This document shows positions 26,704 to 35,063 of a DNA stretch of 47,137 nt, piece by piece. The stretch is taken from NCBI GenBank assembly GCA_003987775.1, contig RXJD01000001.1, forward strand, positions 1-47,137, given 5' to 3'. The notes beneath the pieces are model-generated. The model saw only the letters and a list, made by a program, of their open reading frames with translations, was not told where the DNA came from and did no database searches. A program made the translations under genes and the position numbers. Source of the DNA: Mycobacterium sp. (GTDB lineage: Bacteria; Actinomycetota; Actinomycetes; Mycobacteriales; Mycobacteriaceae). The stretch's first letter is position 1. Every line of letters starts with the position of its first letter.

Positions 26704-27341
26704 CGCACGTCGCGGGGCCGGAACTGGATGCTGACCCGTGGGCCGGCTGCCCCGGTGGTCTTGGGAACCGCATGCTCCCAGGTGCGTTGGCACGATCCGC
26801 CCATCACCAGCAGGTCACCGTGGGCCAGGGGCAATCGCAGAGAGGGGCCGCCGCCGCGTCTGCGCATCGCGAAGGTGCGGGTGGCGCCCAGGCTGACGAT
26901 CGCCACCATGGTGTCCTGCGAGCTGCTGCGACCGATGGTGTCGCCGTGCCAGGCCACGCTGTCCGACCCATCGCGGTAACAGCACAAACCGACGGTGGTG
27001 AAGGGTTCCCCTAACTCGCCGCCGTAGATGTCGTTGAGCCGGCGGCGCAGGCGGGACAGCGCGGGGTGCGGCGGAGCTTCGACCGCTAAGTCATGGAAAC
27101 TGACCAGCCGGGGTACGTCGACCACCCGGTCGTACATCTGCCGGCGTTCGGCCCGCCAGGGCACCGTGCGCAGCAGCGCCTGCAGCAGCTCGAGCCCGTC
27201 AAACGGGCCGTCCCGCAGCCAGTTCGCCCGGATGTCGATGAAGGCGCCGTCACCGAGTTGCCTGCGTTCGTTGTGCTCGAAGAGCGAGCCCTGAGCCGCG
27301 ATCGCCACGGACCCCAGTCTATCGCACACCAGTTCGATCAT
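26700..27341 (-). CDS. AlkB-family 2-oxoglutarate/Fe(II) dioxygenase
   Basis: This 213-residue protein has the dioxygenase fold with all key residues. The HxD of the iron site is in SVAWHGDTIG, the distal His is in TWEHAVPK, and the 2-oxoglutarate Arg pair is in PRVSIQFRPRD. The family repairs alkylated DNA or RNA bases by oxidative demethylation. I placed the start at the ATG at 27341; the frame stays open far upstream but has no family match there because it runs antisense to arcA. It matches Rv1000c in position and is convergent with the lipoprotein gene (4-bp overlap). Confidence 0.88.
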   Translation of the reverse strand: MIELVCDRLGSVAIAAQGSLFEHNERRQLGDGAFIDIRANWLRDGPFDGLELLQALLRTVPWRAERRQMYDRVVDVPRLVSFHDLAVEAPPHPALSRLRRRLNDIYGGELGEPFTTVGLCCYRDGSDSVAWHGDTIGRSSSQDTMVAIVSLGATRTFAMRRRGGGPSLRLPLAHGDLLVMGGSCQRTWEHAVPKTTGAAGPRVSIQFRPRDVR

Positions 27342-27389
27342 CCGGCGTGTGGCGCGCCCGATACGGCCCGCGCGGCTACGGTTTGATCT

Positions 27390-28598
27390 GTGGGTGTGGA
27401 GCTGGGCGTCAATTCCGAGGTGGGCGCGCTGCGGGTTGCCATCCTGCACCGCCCGGGTGCCGAACTGCGCCGGCTCAACCCCAGCAACAACGACCAGTTG
27501 TTGTTCGACGGGTTGCCCTGGGTCGCGCGGGCGCAGGACGAGCACGACCAGTTCGCCGAGTTGCTGCGCAGCCGCGGTGTGGAAGTGCTGCTGCTGTCGC
27601 AGTTGCTGACCGAGGCGCTGCAGCACAGCGGTGCCGCGCGGATGCAGGGCGTGGCAGCGGCGGTCGATGCCCGACGGCTGGGACCCATTCTGGCGCAACA
27701 GCTTTCGGAGTACCTGAGAGGTCTCGAGCCGGCCGCGCTGGCCGACGTGCTCACCGCCGGCATGACCTTCGAGGAACTCCCGCCGAGCACCCGCAGTGGC
27801 GTGTCGCTGGTACTGCGGATGCACCACGGCGCGGATTTCGTCATCGAACCGCTGCCGAACCTGGTGTTCACCCGCGACTCGTCGATCTGGATCGGGCCCC
27901 GGGTGGTGATCCCGTCGCTGGCGTTGCGGGCGCGCAGGCGCGAGGCTTCGCTGACGGACATCATCTACGCGCACCACCCGCGGTTCACCGGCGTGCGGCG
28001 GGCCTACGAGTCGCGCACGGCCCCGGTCGAGGGCGGCGATGTGTTGCTGCTCGCTCCGGGCGTCATTGCGGTAGGCGTAGGGGAGCGGACCACGCCGGCG
28101 GGCGCAGAAGCGTTGGCGCGCAGCCTCTTCGACGACGATCTGGCGCACACCGTGCTCGCTGTGCCGATCGCCCAGAAGCGCGCGCAGATGCACCTGGACA
28201 CCGTCTGCACGATGGTCGACACCGACACGGTGGTGATGTATGCCAACGTCGTCGACACATTGTCGGCGTTCACCCTGCGGCGCACCGCGGCCGGTGTGGT
28301 GATCGCGGACGCCGAACCGTTCGCGGAGGCGGCCGCCACCGCGATCGGCATCGAGAAACTTCGTGTGATCGACACCGGCCGCGACCCCGTCGTCGCCGAA
28401 CGCGAGCAGTGGGACGACGGCAACAACACCCTTGCTCTGGCGCCGGGGGTCGTCGTCGCCTATGAGCGCAACGTCGCGACCAATGCCCGGCTGCGTGACG
28501 CCGGCATCGAGGTGCTCACCATCTCGGGCTCGGAACTGGGCACTGGGCGCGGCGGGCCACGGTGCATGTCCTGCCCGGCCGCCCGCGATCCGCTCTAA
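27390..28598 (+). CDS. arcA: Arginine deiminase
   Basis: This 402-residue enzyme hydrolyses arginine to citrulline and ammonia. The catalytic Cys is C392 in GGPRCMSCP. Other family motifs are [24 protein letters not shown] and [12 protein letters not shown]. The GTG at 27390 gives the standard N-terminus [20 protein letters not shown]. No arcB or arcC lies nearby, so here it stands alone, as does Rv1001 in M. tuberculosis. It is divergent from alkB with a 48-bp gap. Confidence 0.95.
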   Translation: MGVELGVNSEVGALRVAILHRPGAELRRLNPSNNDQLLFDGLPWVARAQDEHDQFAELLRSRGVEVLLLSQLLTEALQHSGAARMQGVAAAVDARRLGPILAQQLSEYLRGLEPAALADVLTAGMTFEELPPSTRSGVSLVLRMHHGADFVIEPLPNLVFTRDSSIWIGPRVVIPSLALRARRREASLTDIIYAHHPRFTGVRRAYESRTAPVEGGDVLLLAPGVIAVGVGERTTPAGAEALARSLFDDDLAHTVLAVPIAQKRAQMHLDTVCTMVDTDTVVMYANVVDTLSAFTLRRTAAGVVIADAEPFAEAAATAIGIEKLRVIDTGRDPVVAEREQWDDGNNTLALAPGVVVAYERNVATNARLRDAGIEVLTISGSELGTGRGGPRCMSCPAARDPL

Positions 28599-28605
28599 GT
28601 CGTTG

Positions 28606-28755
28606 TCGCGCCGAGATTGCCGTGGGGGTCGCACCAGTGGTGGGTTTCGCAGCCGCCATGGCAATCTGGGTGACCCTCGCGCCGAGATTGCCGTGGGGGT
28701 CGCACCAGTGGTGGGTTTTGCAGCCGCCATGGCAATCTGGGTGACCCTCGCGCCG
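28606..28755. repeat. Tandem 71-bp repeat holding two inverted-repeat elements (copies B1, B2)
   Basis: Two copies of a 71-bp unit (28606-28676 and 28677-28747) differ by a single C/T change, and a few bases of a third follow. Each unit contains a ~59-bp element whose ends AGATTGCC and GGCAATCT are inverted. The ends match those at 12343 and 29683. The repeat fills most of the gap between arcA and the next gene. Confidence 0.9.
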
Positions 28756-28828
28756 TCGTAGCGGGTTATCAACAGCCCGCACCGCTTACTGGCTGGGCGA
28801 GCTGAGGTGATTCCCGCACGATCGGCAC

Positions 28829-29677
28829 GTGTCACAGGTCTTTCGCGGCAGCGAAGCGCTCGCCGGCGGCGCGCTCACCCGCGGCCAATTGCGTTGGAAC
28901 TACCGAAAAATCCATCACGACGTATATCTGCCGAAAGACGCATCCAGGACGCTGTGGGACAACATCTCTGCGGCATGGCTGTGGTCGGGCCGCCGGGGAG
29001 TCATCACCGGTCGTGCGGCCGCGGCACTGCACGGAGCGAAGTGGGTTGACGACTTCGCGCCGGTCGAGCTGCTAGGCCCCTTCAATCATCCGCCGCCCGG
29101 TGTGATCGTTCGCCGGGAACGGATCATCGCCGAGGAGATCACGGAGCTGGCCGGCGTCCCCGTGACGACGCCGGCGCGAACGGCTTTCGATCTGGGCCGG
29201 CACCTCCCGCGCAACCTGGCCGTCAGGCACCTTGACGCACTGTGCGCCGCGACTGGGCTGGTCGAATACGACGTGCAGCCGCTGTTCGGTCGATACCAGG
29301 GGGCCAGGGGGACGCGATCATGCCGAAAAGCGTTGTGCCTGATGGACGCTGGCGCTGCGTCCCCGCGGGAAAGCTGGTTGAGGCTGCTGCTCATCGACGG
29401 TGGCCTACCGCGACCCGCCACTCAGATCCCAGTGCGGGACGCGACAGGCCACCTGTTGGCGTATCTGGATCTGGGCTGGGAGGGGCCGATGGTCGCGGTC
29501 GAGTACGACGGCGACCACCACCGCACCGACCGCGGGCAGTACGTGAAGGACATCAGGCGATGGGAGCTCCTCGAGGACATCGGCTGGCGGATTATCCGGG
29601 TGGTCAAGGAAGACCGGCCCAGCCGCATCCTCGAGCGCGTGCGGGACGCGCTGGCAGCCCGCGGATTCGCGACCTGA
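28829..29677 (+). CDS. AbiEi-like/DUF559 protein (endonuclease-fold C-terminus)
   Basis: This 282-residue protein has an N-terminal winged-helix-like region (about 10-60) and a middle part typical of actinobacterial AbiEi_4-like proteins (GVITGRAAAALHGAKW, VPVTTPARTAFDLGRHL). The C-terminal DUF559 domain (about 200-280) has the Vsr/PD-(D/E)xK-like core YLDLGWEGPMVAVEYDGDHH. Such proteins are often labelled type IV antitoxins, but no AbiEii toxin gene is next to it. The role is unknown; nuclease activity is possible. It starts with a GTG and is flanked on both sides by the inverted-repeat elements. Confidence 0.75.
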   Translation: MSQVFRGSEALAGGALTRGQLRWNYRKIHHDVYLPKDASRTLWDNISAAWLWSGRRGVITGRAAAALHGAKWVDDFAPVELLGPFNHPPPGVIVRRERIIAEEITELAGVPVTTPARTAFDLGRHLPRNLAVRHLDALCAATGLVEYDVQPLFGRYQGARGTRSCRKALCLMDAGAASPRESWLRLLLIDGGLPRPATQIPVRDATGHLLAYLDLGWEGPMVAVEYDGDHHRTDRGQYVKDIRRWELLEDIGWRIIRVVKEDRPSRILERVRDALAARGFAT

Positions 29678-29682
29678 CGTCC

Positions 29683-29742
29683 CCGAGATTGCGGCCACGG
29701 TCGCGACAAGCGGGCGAGACGCGACCGCTACGGCAATTTCGG
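29683..29742. repeat. Intergenic ~60-bp inverted-repeat element, copy C
   Basis: CCGAGATTGC (29683-29692) and GCAATTTCGG (29733-29742) are inverted with one mismatch that would be G-U in RNA. Inner arms GGTCGCG and CGCGACC form a second stem. It fills the gap between two convergent genes and could act as a bidirectional terminator. Confidence 0.65.
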
Positions 29743-29752
29743 CGCTAAAAGG

Positions 29753-31348
29753 TCACCGCCAGCTGGGCAGCCAGATCTCCATATCCCAGGTCTGCTGCGA
29801 GATCGGCAGACCGGTCAGCACCGGGAACAGCCAGGCGAAGTTCGTCACCACGAGCGACACATAGCAACAGACCAGGATCAGCCCGAGCGTGCGCCGCTCC
29901 TTGTTCTGTCCCGGCTGGTGCAGGATGTCGCCGAGGATCAGCGCGATGCCCATCACCAGGAACGGACCCATCGTCGCCGCATAGAAGAAGTACATCTGCC
30001 GGTCGATATCGGCGAACCACGGCAGCCACCCGGCGCAGTAGCCCACCCACACCACCGCGTAGCGCCAGTCGCGGCGTACCACCATGCGCCATGTGGTGTA
30101 GAGCAGCACCGGTACCGCCAGCCACCACAACGCCGGGGTGCCCACCAGCATCACTGCCTTGACGCAGGACTGCGCCCCGCAGCCGGGCACATTGTTCTGG
30201 TCGATGGCGTACAGCACCGGCCGCAGCGACATCGGCCAGCTCCACGGCTTGGATTCCCAAGGGTGGTGGTTGCCCGCGGAATTGGTCAGGGTCGCGTGGA
30301 AGTGGAAAGCCTTCGCGGTGTAGTACCACAGCGATCGGATGGCGTCGGGCAGCGGCACTTCGCTGTTCGGCCCGATCGTCTGGCCCACCTGATGGCGGTC
30401 AATCGCCGTCTCCGAGGCGAACCAGCCCGCATAGCTCGCCAGATAGACGGCGAACGGGATCAGCACCAATGCGTACAGAGACGGGATGAGATCGCGCCTC
30501 AGCGTTCCCAGCCAGGGTCGGGGCACCTGGTACTGACGCCGGGCGGCGATGTCGAAGGCCAGCGACATGACGCCGAAGAACGCGATGAAGTACAGGCCGG
30601 ACCACTTGGTCCCGAAGGCCAGGCCGAGCAGCACCCCGGCGCCGAAGCGCCACCAGCGCACCCCCAGCCGCGGACCCCACACCGTCTCGGCGCAGCGCCC
30701 TTCGAGGTAGGCGTTGTGCATCCGCGCGCGAACCTGGTCCCGGTCGACGACGAGCGCGCCGAAGGCCGCCACCACAAAGAACGTGAGGAATCCGTCCAAC
30801 AGTGCCGTCCGGGCCGTCACGAAGCTGACTCCGTCGCAGATCACCAGCACCCCGGCGATGCCGCCGACCAGACTCGACCGGCTGATGCGCCGCACGATCC
30901 GGGTCACCAGCACCACCAGACCCACGCCCAGCAGCGCGCCGGTGAACCGCCAGCCCACTCCGGTGTAACCGAACAGCGCCTCACCGATCGCGATCAGCTG
31001 TTTGCCGACCGGCGGATGCACGACCAGCCCGAACCCCGGGTTGTCCTCGATCCAGTGGTTGTGCAGGGTCTGCCAGGCCTGCGGGGCGTAGTGCTTCTCG
31101 TCGAATATCGGTGTGCCCGAGTCGGTCGGCGAGCCCAGATTGAGGAAGCGGGTCGCCGTCGCCAGCACGGCGATCACGGCGGTCACGAGCCAGCCGCGCA
31201 ACCGATCTACCGGCCCGAAGTCGGCGACGGGCACCAGGGGGGCCGGGCTGACCGTGGCTGACGGGCCGGGGTCCGCGCGCCCAACGCCGACCTCCGCGTC
31301 AGGGCCGGCCTCGCGGATGGAGGTTTCTTGGGGCGGGGCGGTCATCAC
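29753..31348 (-). CDS. pmt: Protein O-mannosyltransferase
   Basis: This 531-residue polytopic membrane protein has about ten to twelve hydrophobic segments. The first extracytoplasmic loop carries the catalytic acidic pair D83-E84 in PIFDEKHYAPQAW. The PMT family transfers mannose from polyprenyl-phosphomannose to Ser/Thr of exported proteins during Sec translocation; the homologue Rv1002c does this in M. tuberculosis. GTG (31348) and ATG (31345) are adjacent candidate starts. The N-terminal ~45 residues are a variable Pro/Ala-rich tail. It is divergent from rsmI with only 21 bp between them. Confidence 0.93.
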   Translation of the reverse strand: MMTAPPQETSIREAGPDAEVGVGRADPGPSATVSPAPLVPVADFGPVDRLRGWLVTAVIAVLATATRFLNLGSPTDSGTPIFDEKHYAPQAWQTLHNHWIEDNPGFGLVVHPPVGKQLIAIGEALFGYTGVGWRFTGALLGVGLVVLVTRIVRRISRSSLVGGIAGVLVICDGVSFVTARTALLDGFLTFFVVAAFGALVVDRDQVRARMHNAYLEGRCAETVWGPRLGVRWWRFGAGVLLGLAFGTKWSGLYFIAFFGVMSLAFDIAARRQYQVPRPWLGTLRRDLIPSLYALVLIPFAVYLASYAGWFASETAIDRHQVGQTIGPNSEVPLPDAIRSLWYYTAKAFHFHATLTNSAGNHHPWESKPWSWPMSLRPVLYAIDQNNVPGCGAQSCVKAVMLVGTPALWWLAVPVLLYTTWRMVVRRDWRYAVVWVGYCAGWLPWFADIDRQMYFFYAATMGPFLVMGIALILGDILHQPGQNKERRTLGLILVCCYVSLVVTNFAWLFPVLTGLPISQQTWDMEIWLPSWR

Positions 31349-31356
31349 GTCGATCG

Positions 31357-31362
31357 TAGGCT
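31357..31362 (+). promoter_or_regulatory. Candidate -10 for a leaderless rsmI transcript
   Basis: TAGGCT (31357-31362) fits the TANNNT -10 pattern. The rsmI ATG follows seven bases later, at the place where transcription would start. A leaderless mRNA is therefore likely. The element lies entirely in the 21-bp gap to the divergent pmt gene. Confidence 0.5.
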
Positions 31363-31369
31363 GTCCGTC

Positions 31370-32233
31370 ATGACCACTGGGCGCCTGTTACTGGGTGCGA
31401 CGCCGTTGGGGCAGCCTGCGGATGCGTCGCCACGCCTGATCGAAGCATTGGCCGAAGCCGATGTGGTAGCCGCCGAGGACACCCGGCGGGTGCGAAACCT
31501 GGCCAAGGCCCTCGATGTCACGATCGGGGGCCGGGTACTCAGCCTGTTCGACCGGGTCGAGAGCACCCGGGTGGGGACGCTGGTGGACGCGATCGGTTCC
31601 GGTGCCATCGTGCTGGTGGTCAGCGATGCCGGGATGCCGATAATCAGCGATCCCGGCTACCGATTGGTCACCGCCTGCATCGAAGCGGGTCTGCCGGTGC
31701 AGTGCCTGCCCGGCCCGTCGGCGGTGACGACTGCGCTGGTGGTGTCCGGGCTGCCGGCCGAGAAGTTCTGCTTCGAGGGCTTCGCGCCCCGCAAAGGATC
31801 GGCGCGCCGCACCTGGCTGGCCGGCCTGGCCGACGAACGGCGCACCTGCGTGTTCTTCGAATCCCCGCGCCGGCTGGCAGCGTGTCTGCGCGACGCGGTC
31901 GAGCAGCTCGGCGGCGCCCGGCAGGCCGCGATCTGCCGGGAACTGACCAAAGTGCACGAGGAAGTGGTGCGCGGATCACTCGACGAGCTGGCGGCCTGGG
32001 CGGCCGACGGCGTGCTCGGCGAGGTCACCGTCGTGCTGGCCGGGGCAACGCCGCGGGCCGATCTTTCGACGCTGGTCGGCGACCTGGTCGCCGAGGTGGA
32101 GAATCTGGTGGCCGGTGGCATCCGCATCAAGGACGCGTGCAGCCACGTAGCCGCCGGATACCCGGATGTGCGGTCGCGACAGCTCTACGACGCTGTGCTC
32201 AAGTCCCGTCGCGAGACGGAGCCAGAGGCTTAG
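31370..32233 (+). CDS. rsmI: 16S rRNA (cytidine-1402-2'-O)-methyltransferase RsmI
   Basis: This 287-residue SAM-dependent enzyme of the tetrapyrrole-methylase fold has the RsmI motifs EDTRRVRNLAKAL, VVSDAGMPIISDPGYRL, LPGPSAVTTALVVSG and FEGFAPRKG. It methylates the ribose of C1402 in the ribosomal P site. The ATG at 31370 follows the -10 element as for a leaderless gene; the frame extends upstream only into pmt. It matches Rv1003 in position and length. Confidence 0.94.
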   Translation: MTTGRLLLGATPLGQPADASPRLIEALAEADVVAAEDTRRVRNLAKALDVTIGGRVLSLFDRVESTRVGTLVDAIGSGAIVLVVSDAGMPIISDPGYRLVTACIEAGLPVQCLPGPSAVTTALVVSGLPAEKFCFEGFAPRKGSARRTWLAGLADERRTCVFFESPRRLAACLRDAVEQLGGARQAAICRELTKVHEEVVRGSLDELAAWAADGVLGEVTVVLAGATPRADLSTLVGDLVAEVENLVAGGIRIKDACSHVAAGYPDVRSRQLYDAVLKSRRETEPEA

Positions 32234-32258
32234 GAAGAGCCAGGAACAGGCCTCTTGC

Positions 32259-33614
32259 TCAGAAGCAGGGGCCGCCTGGGATCGGGCACAGCGGCGGGTG
32301 CGGAATCGCCGGCAGCGCGGGCAGCGGCGGCGGAGCCGGCAGCGGGGGCAGACCCTGCGGTAGCGGGGGCAGACCCTGGGGCAGCGAGGTGGGGATGCCG
32401 GCCGCGGCGGCCATGGCCGGCAGCGCGGCGAGCACCGTGGCCGGGTCCACACCCGGCAGCGCCGGCGCACCGCCGAGCAGCGCGGGCAGCACCGCCGCCA
32501 GCGTCGCGGGATTGACCCCCGGGATACCGCCACCGGTCAGGGCCGGCAGCGCGGCCGCCAGCGCAGCCGGGTCGATCCCCGGCAGCGGCGGCAGACCCGG
32601 GATACCGGCGGCGATCGCCGGCAGGGCGGCAACCAGCGCTGCCGGGTTCACCCCCGGCAGACTCGGCAGACCCGGGATACCGCCGGCGGCGGCCAGCGCC
32701 AGCAGGTCCGTCGGCGACACACCCGGCAGGCCGGGCAGGCCGGACGAGGCCAGCGCCATCAGGCTCGCCGGCGAGATGTCGGGCAGGCCCGGCAGGCTGA
32801 TGCCGGGCAGGCCACCGGCCGCGGCCAGGCCGATCAGACCCGCAGGCGAGATACCCGGCAGGCCGGGGATGCTGAGGGCGGGCAGGCCCGGCAGGCTCAG
32901 CGCGGGCAGGGCGGCGGCCGGCAGGGCCGCGGCTGCCGAGGGCAGCAGCATCGAGCTGAGCGAGTTGATCGTGCCCTGCGCCGCGGGCAGGATGCCCGAG
33001 GACTGCAGGGCGTTATAGGCCAACACCACGTAGGTGACGGCGAGCGCGCTGGTGGACACCACGCTGGCGACCGTGTTTCCGACGCCGAGGACGCCGTTGA
33101 CGACGGCGGAGGCCGCGTTCACCCCGTAAGGCACGCCGGCCAGGCCGGCAACCCCGCCGGCATAGCCATAAAGGTCGGGTAGGCCGGGGATGCCCATGCC
33201 GGGAACGTCACCGATGCCGGGAAGCGCCGCGGCGTTCGGGTCGAAGCCCGGTGGCAGCGCGCTGGCGGGAGGCGAGGCGGGGGTGACGGTGTTGTCCGAA
33301 CCGGGCAGCAGCCCCGGTCCGGCGGGCGACGGACCCGGAGGCGTGTAGGCCGCCGGCTCGGCGGGCGGGCGGGGCGCTACCGCCGACGATGGTGGCTGCG
33401 GCGGCTCAAGGGCCGACGGGGCACCACCGGAGGTTGCGGCGGGGGGCTTGCCGGTTTCGGGCATGAGGACCGATGCCAACTTGTCACACTGCTGACCTGC
33501 ACTGCAGGTCCCGCCGACCGTCGTCCGGCTCTGGTTGGAGATCGTCAACGGCGCAACCGCCAGCGCACCACCCAACACGGCGGCAGCCGCAGCGCCCGCG
33601 ATGGCAACTCTCAT
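32259..33614 (-). CDS. Secreted or surface protein with Pro-Gly repeats (Rv1004c-like)
   Basis: This 451-residue protein has a signal peptide (MRVAIAGAAAAAVLGGALAV). A short Cys pair (GGTCSAGQQC) follows, then a Pro-rich linker (about 55-130) and a central hydrophobic stretch. From about base 32870 down to 32390 it carries about seven imperfect units of PG(I/V)(S/N/D)PAxLxALxAAGG, followed by LPQGLPPLPQGLPPLP. The ATG at 33614 has a strong GGAGAGGA upstream. It resembles elastin-like low-complexity sequence. No enzyme motif is present; the function is unknown. It lies between pabB and rsmI, as Rv1004c does. Confidence 0.8.
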   Translation of the reverse strand: MRVAIAGAAAAAVLGGALAVAPLTISNQSRTTVGGTCSAGQQCDKLASVLMPETGKPPAATSGGAPSALEPPQPPSSAVAPRPPAEPAAYTPPGPSPAGPGLLPGSDNTVTPASPPASALPPGFDPNAAALPGIGDVPGMGIPGLPDLYGYAGGVAGLAGVPYGVNAASAVVNGVLGVGNTVASVVSTSALAVTYVVLAYNALQSSGILPAAQGTINSLSSMLLPSAAAALPAAALPALSLPGLPALSIPGLPGISPAGLIGLAAAGGLPGISLPGLPDISPASLMALASSGLPGLPGVSPTDLLALAAAGGIPGLPSLPGVNPAALVAALPAIAAGIPGLPPLPGIDPAALAAALPALTGGGIPGVNPATLAAVLPALLGGAPALPGVDPATVLAALPAMAAAAGIPTSLPQGLPPLPQGLPPLPAPPPLPALPAIPHPPLCPIPGGPCF

Positions 33615-33762
33615 GACAATCCTCTCCCGACCCTTCGGAACCCCTCGCGTCTGACGCGCGAAAGACACGCGTCGATGGCAGAAGCTTATGCGTACCCGGC
33701 GGCCCATGTGGCCGATCGGAAAAATTCGCACCAGTCAACTCTGCGTTCGCAGATTTGCTGAG

Positions 33763-35019
33763 CTAACTCACCCGGCTCGCCGTCGCGGACGTTTGCAGCC
33801 CTACCACGGGCGCGGCTTTGTGCAGGCACTCGGCCCACTCGGCGTCCGGGTCGGAGTCTGCTGTGATGCCGCCGCCGACGCCCAGCACGGCATTGTCGAG
33901 TGCGTCGAATTCGACGGTGCGGATTGCCACGTTGAGTTCACAGCCCGCCACTGGTGATGCCATTCCGACTGTCCCGCAATATATTCCGCGACGATTGCGT
34001 TCCCACTGCGAAATAAGCTGGCGGGCACGTAGTTTGGGGGTTCCGGTGACCGACGCCGGTGGGAAGGTGGCGTCCAGCAGCTGCGCCATCGGGAGCTCGG
34101 CGGGCACCTGCGCCGACACCGTCGACACCAAGTGCCACACTCCGGGTGCGCGCCGCACCACCAGCAGTTCGGGAACGGTTACCGTACCGGTAATCGCCAC
34201 TCGCCCAAGGTCATTGCGGACCAGATCGACGATCATGATGTTCTCGGCGACTTCTTTGGGCGACGCCCGCAGCGCCGATGGCCAGGCATCCAGCGGCAGC
34301 GTTCCCTTGATCGGGCTGGACGTCACCACGTCGTCCCTGCGGCGCAGAAACAGTTCCGGAGAAAGTGAGGCGACCGCCCCCCATGGTCCAGCGACGAACG
34401 CGGCCCGGGCGGGGGCGGTCCGGGCCACGCCGTCGATGAAGAAGTCCAGCGGCGATCCGCTGACGATCCCGGTGAACTGAGTGCACACACAAGCCTGGTA
34501 AACCTCGCCTGCCGCGATCGCCTCCAGGCATGCCAGCACACCATTGCGGTGTGCTGAGCGGTCCCCGGACACCCATTCGATCTGGCACGTGGGTGCCGTT
34601 CTGGGGGTTGGCGCCAAGGCTTCGGCCAACCAGGCCGCCAAAGGCGCACCGGACAGGCTCTCGTACCACCATTGTCCGTCCCGATCCCGGCGCAAGACGC
34701 AGTCGGTCCAGCCGCCGGCGGCCTCCGGAATGCGGTGGGGCCGCCCGTCGGCTCCGGCGTCGGGGTAGGACAGGAACCCGATCCAGCCCCCGCCCACCGC
34801 ACCCAGCTGGGACTCTGTCGTCGGCTCGGTGCCGGCGGAGAACACCTCGCCCGCCGCAACCGGGCGCACCGGCACACTGGGCGCGATCACGGCCAGCGCT
34901 CCGAACCACTCACCGGTCAGTGCGGCCGGCGGCGGCAAGCCGAGCCGGCTGGTGGCGCGGCCGATGGCGCGCAGCACCTGCGGCGCGCCACCCAGATCGC
35001 CCAGCCGGTCGATTCGCAC
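33763..35019 (-). CDS. pabB: Aminodeoxychorismate synthase component I
   Basis: This 418-residue enzyme forms 4-amino-4-deoxychorismate from chorismate for folate synthesis. The catalytic motif SSPIKGTLP contains K238, which marks PabB rather than anthranilate synthase (PIAGT). Other chorismate-binding motifs are ENIMIVDLVRNDLGRV, HLVSTV and FPPASVTGTPK. The N-terminus MRIDRLGDLGGAPQVLRAIG is what I remember for mycobacterial PabB. The glutamine amidotransferase partner PabA is not in the window. The gap to the downstream gene (33615-33762) shows no clear terminator. Confidence 0.93.
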   Translation of the reverse strand: MRIDRLGDLGGAPQVLRAIGRATSRLGLPPPAALTGEWFGALAVIAPSVPVRPVAAGEVFSAGTEPTTESQLGAVGGGWIGFLSYPDAGADGRPHRIPEAAGGWTDCVLRRDRDGQWWYESLSGAPLAAWLAEALAPTPRTAPTCQIEWVSGDRSAHRNGVLACLEAIAAGEVYQACVCTQFTGIVSGSPLDFFIDGVARTAPARAAFVAGPWGAVASLSPELFLRRRDDVVTSSPIKGTLPLDAWPSALRASPKEVAENIMIVDLVRNDLGRVAITGTVTVPELLVVRRAPGVWHLVSTVSAQVPAELPMAQLLDATFPPASVTGTPKLRARQLISQWERNRRGIYCGTVGMASPVAGCELNVAIRTVEFDALDNAVLGVGGGITADSDPDAEWAECLHKAAPVVGLQTSATASRVS

Positions 35020-35063
35020 CGCTCTAGCTTGTCAGAACGGGGGATTCCGGCACGAGCCGAAGG

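Noticed and set aside
27342-28835. N-terminal extension of the AlkB frame through arcA.
   Set aside because: It runs antisense to arginine deiminase and across the tandem repeat; the AlkB domain is complete from the ATG at 27341.
28829-29677. A complete AbiE toxin-antitoxin system.
   Set aside because: No AbiEii nucleotidyltransferase gene lies next to it; arcA and pmt are the neighbours.
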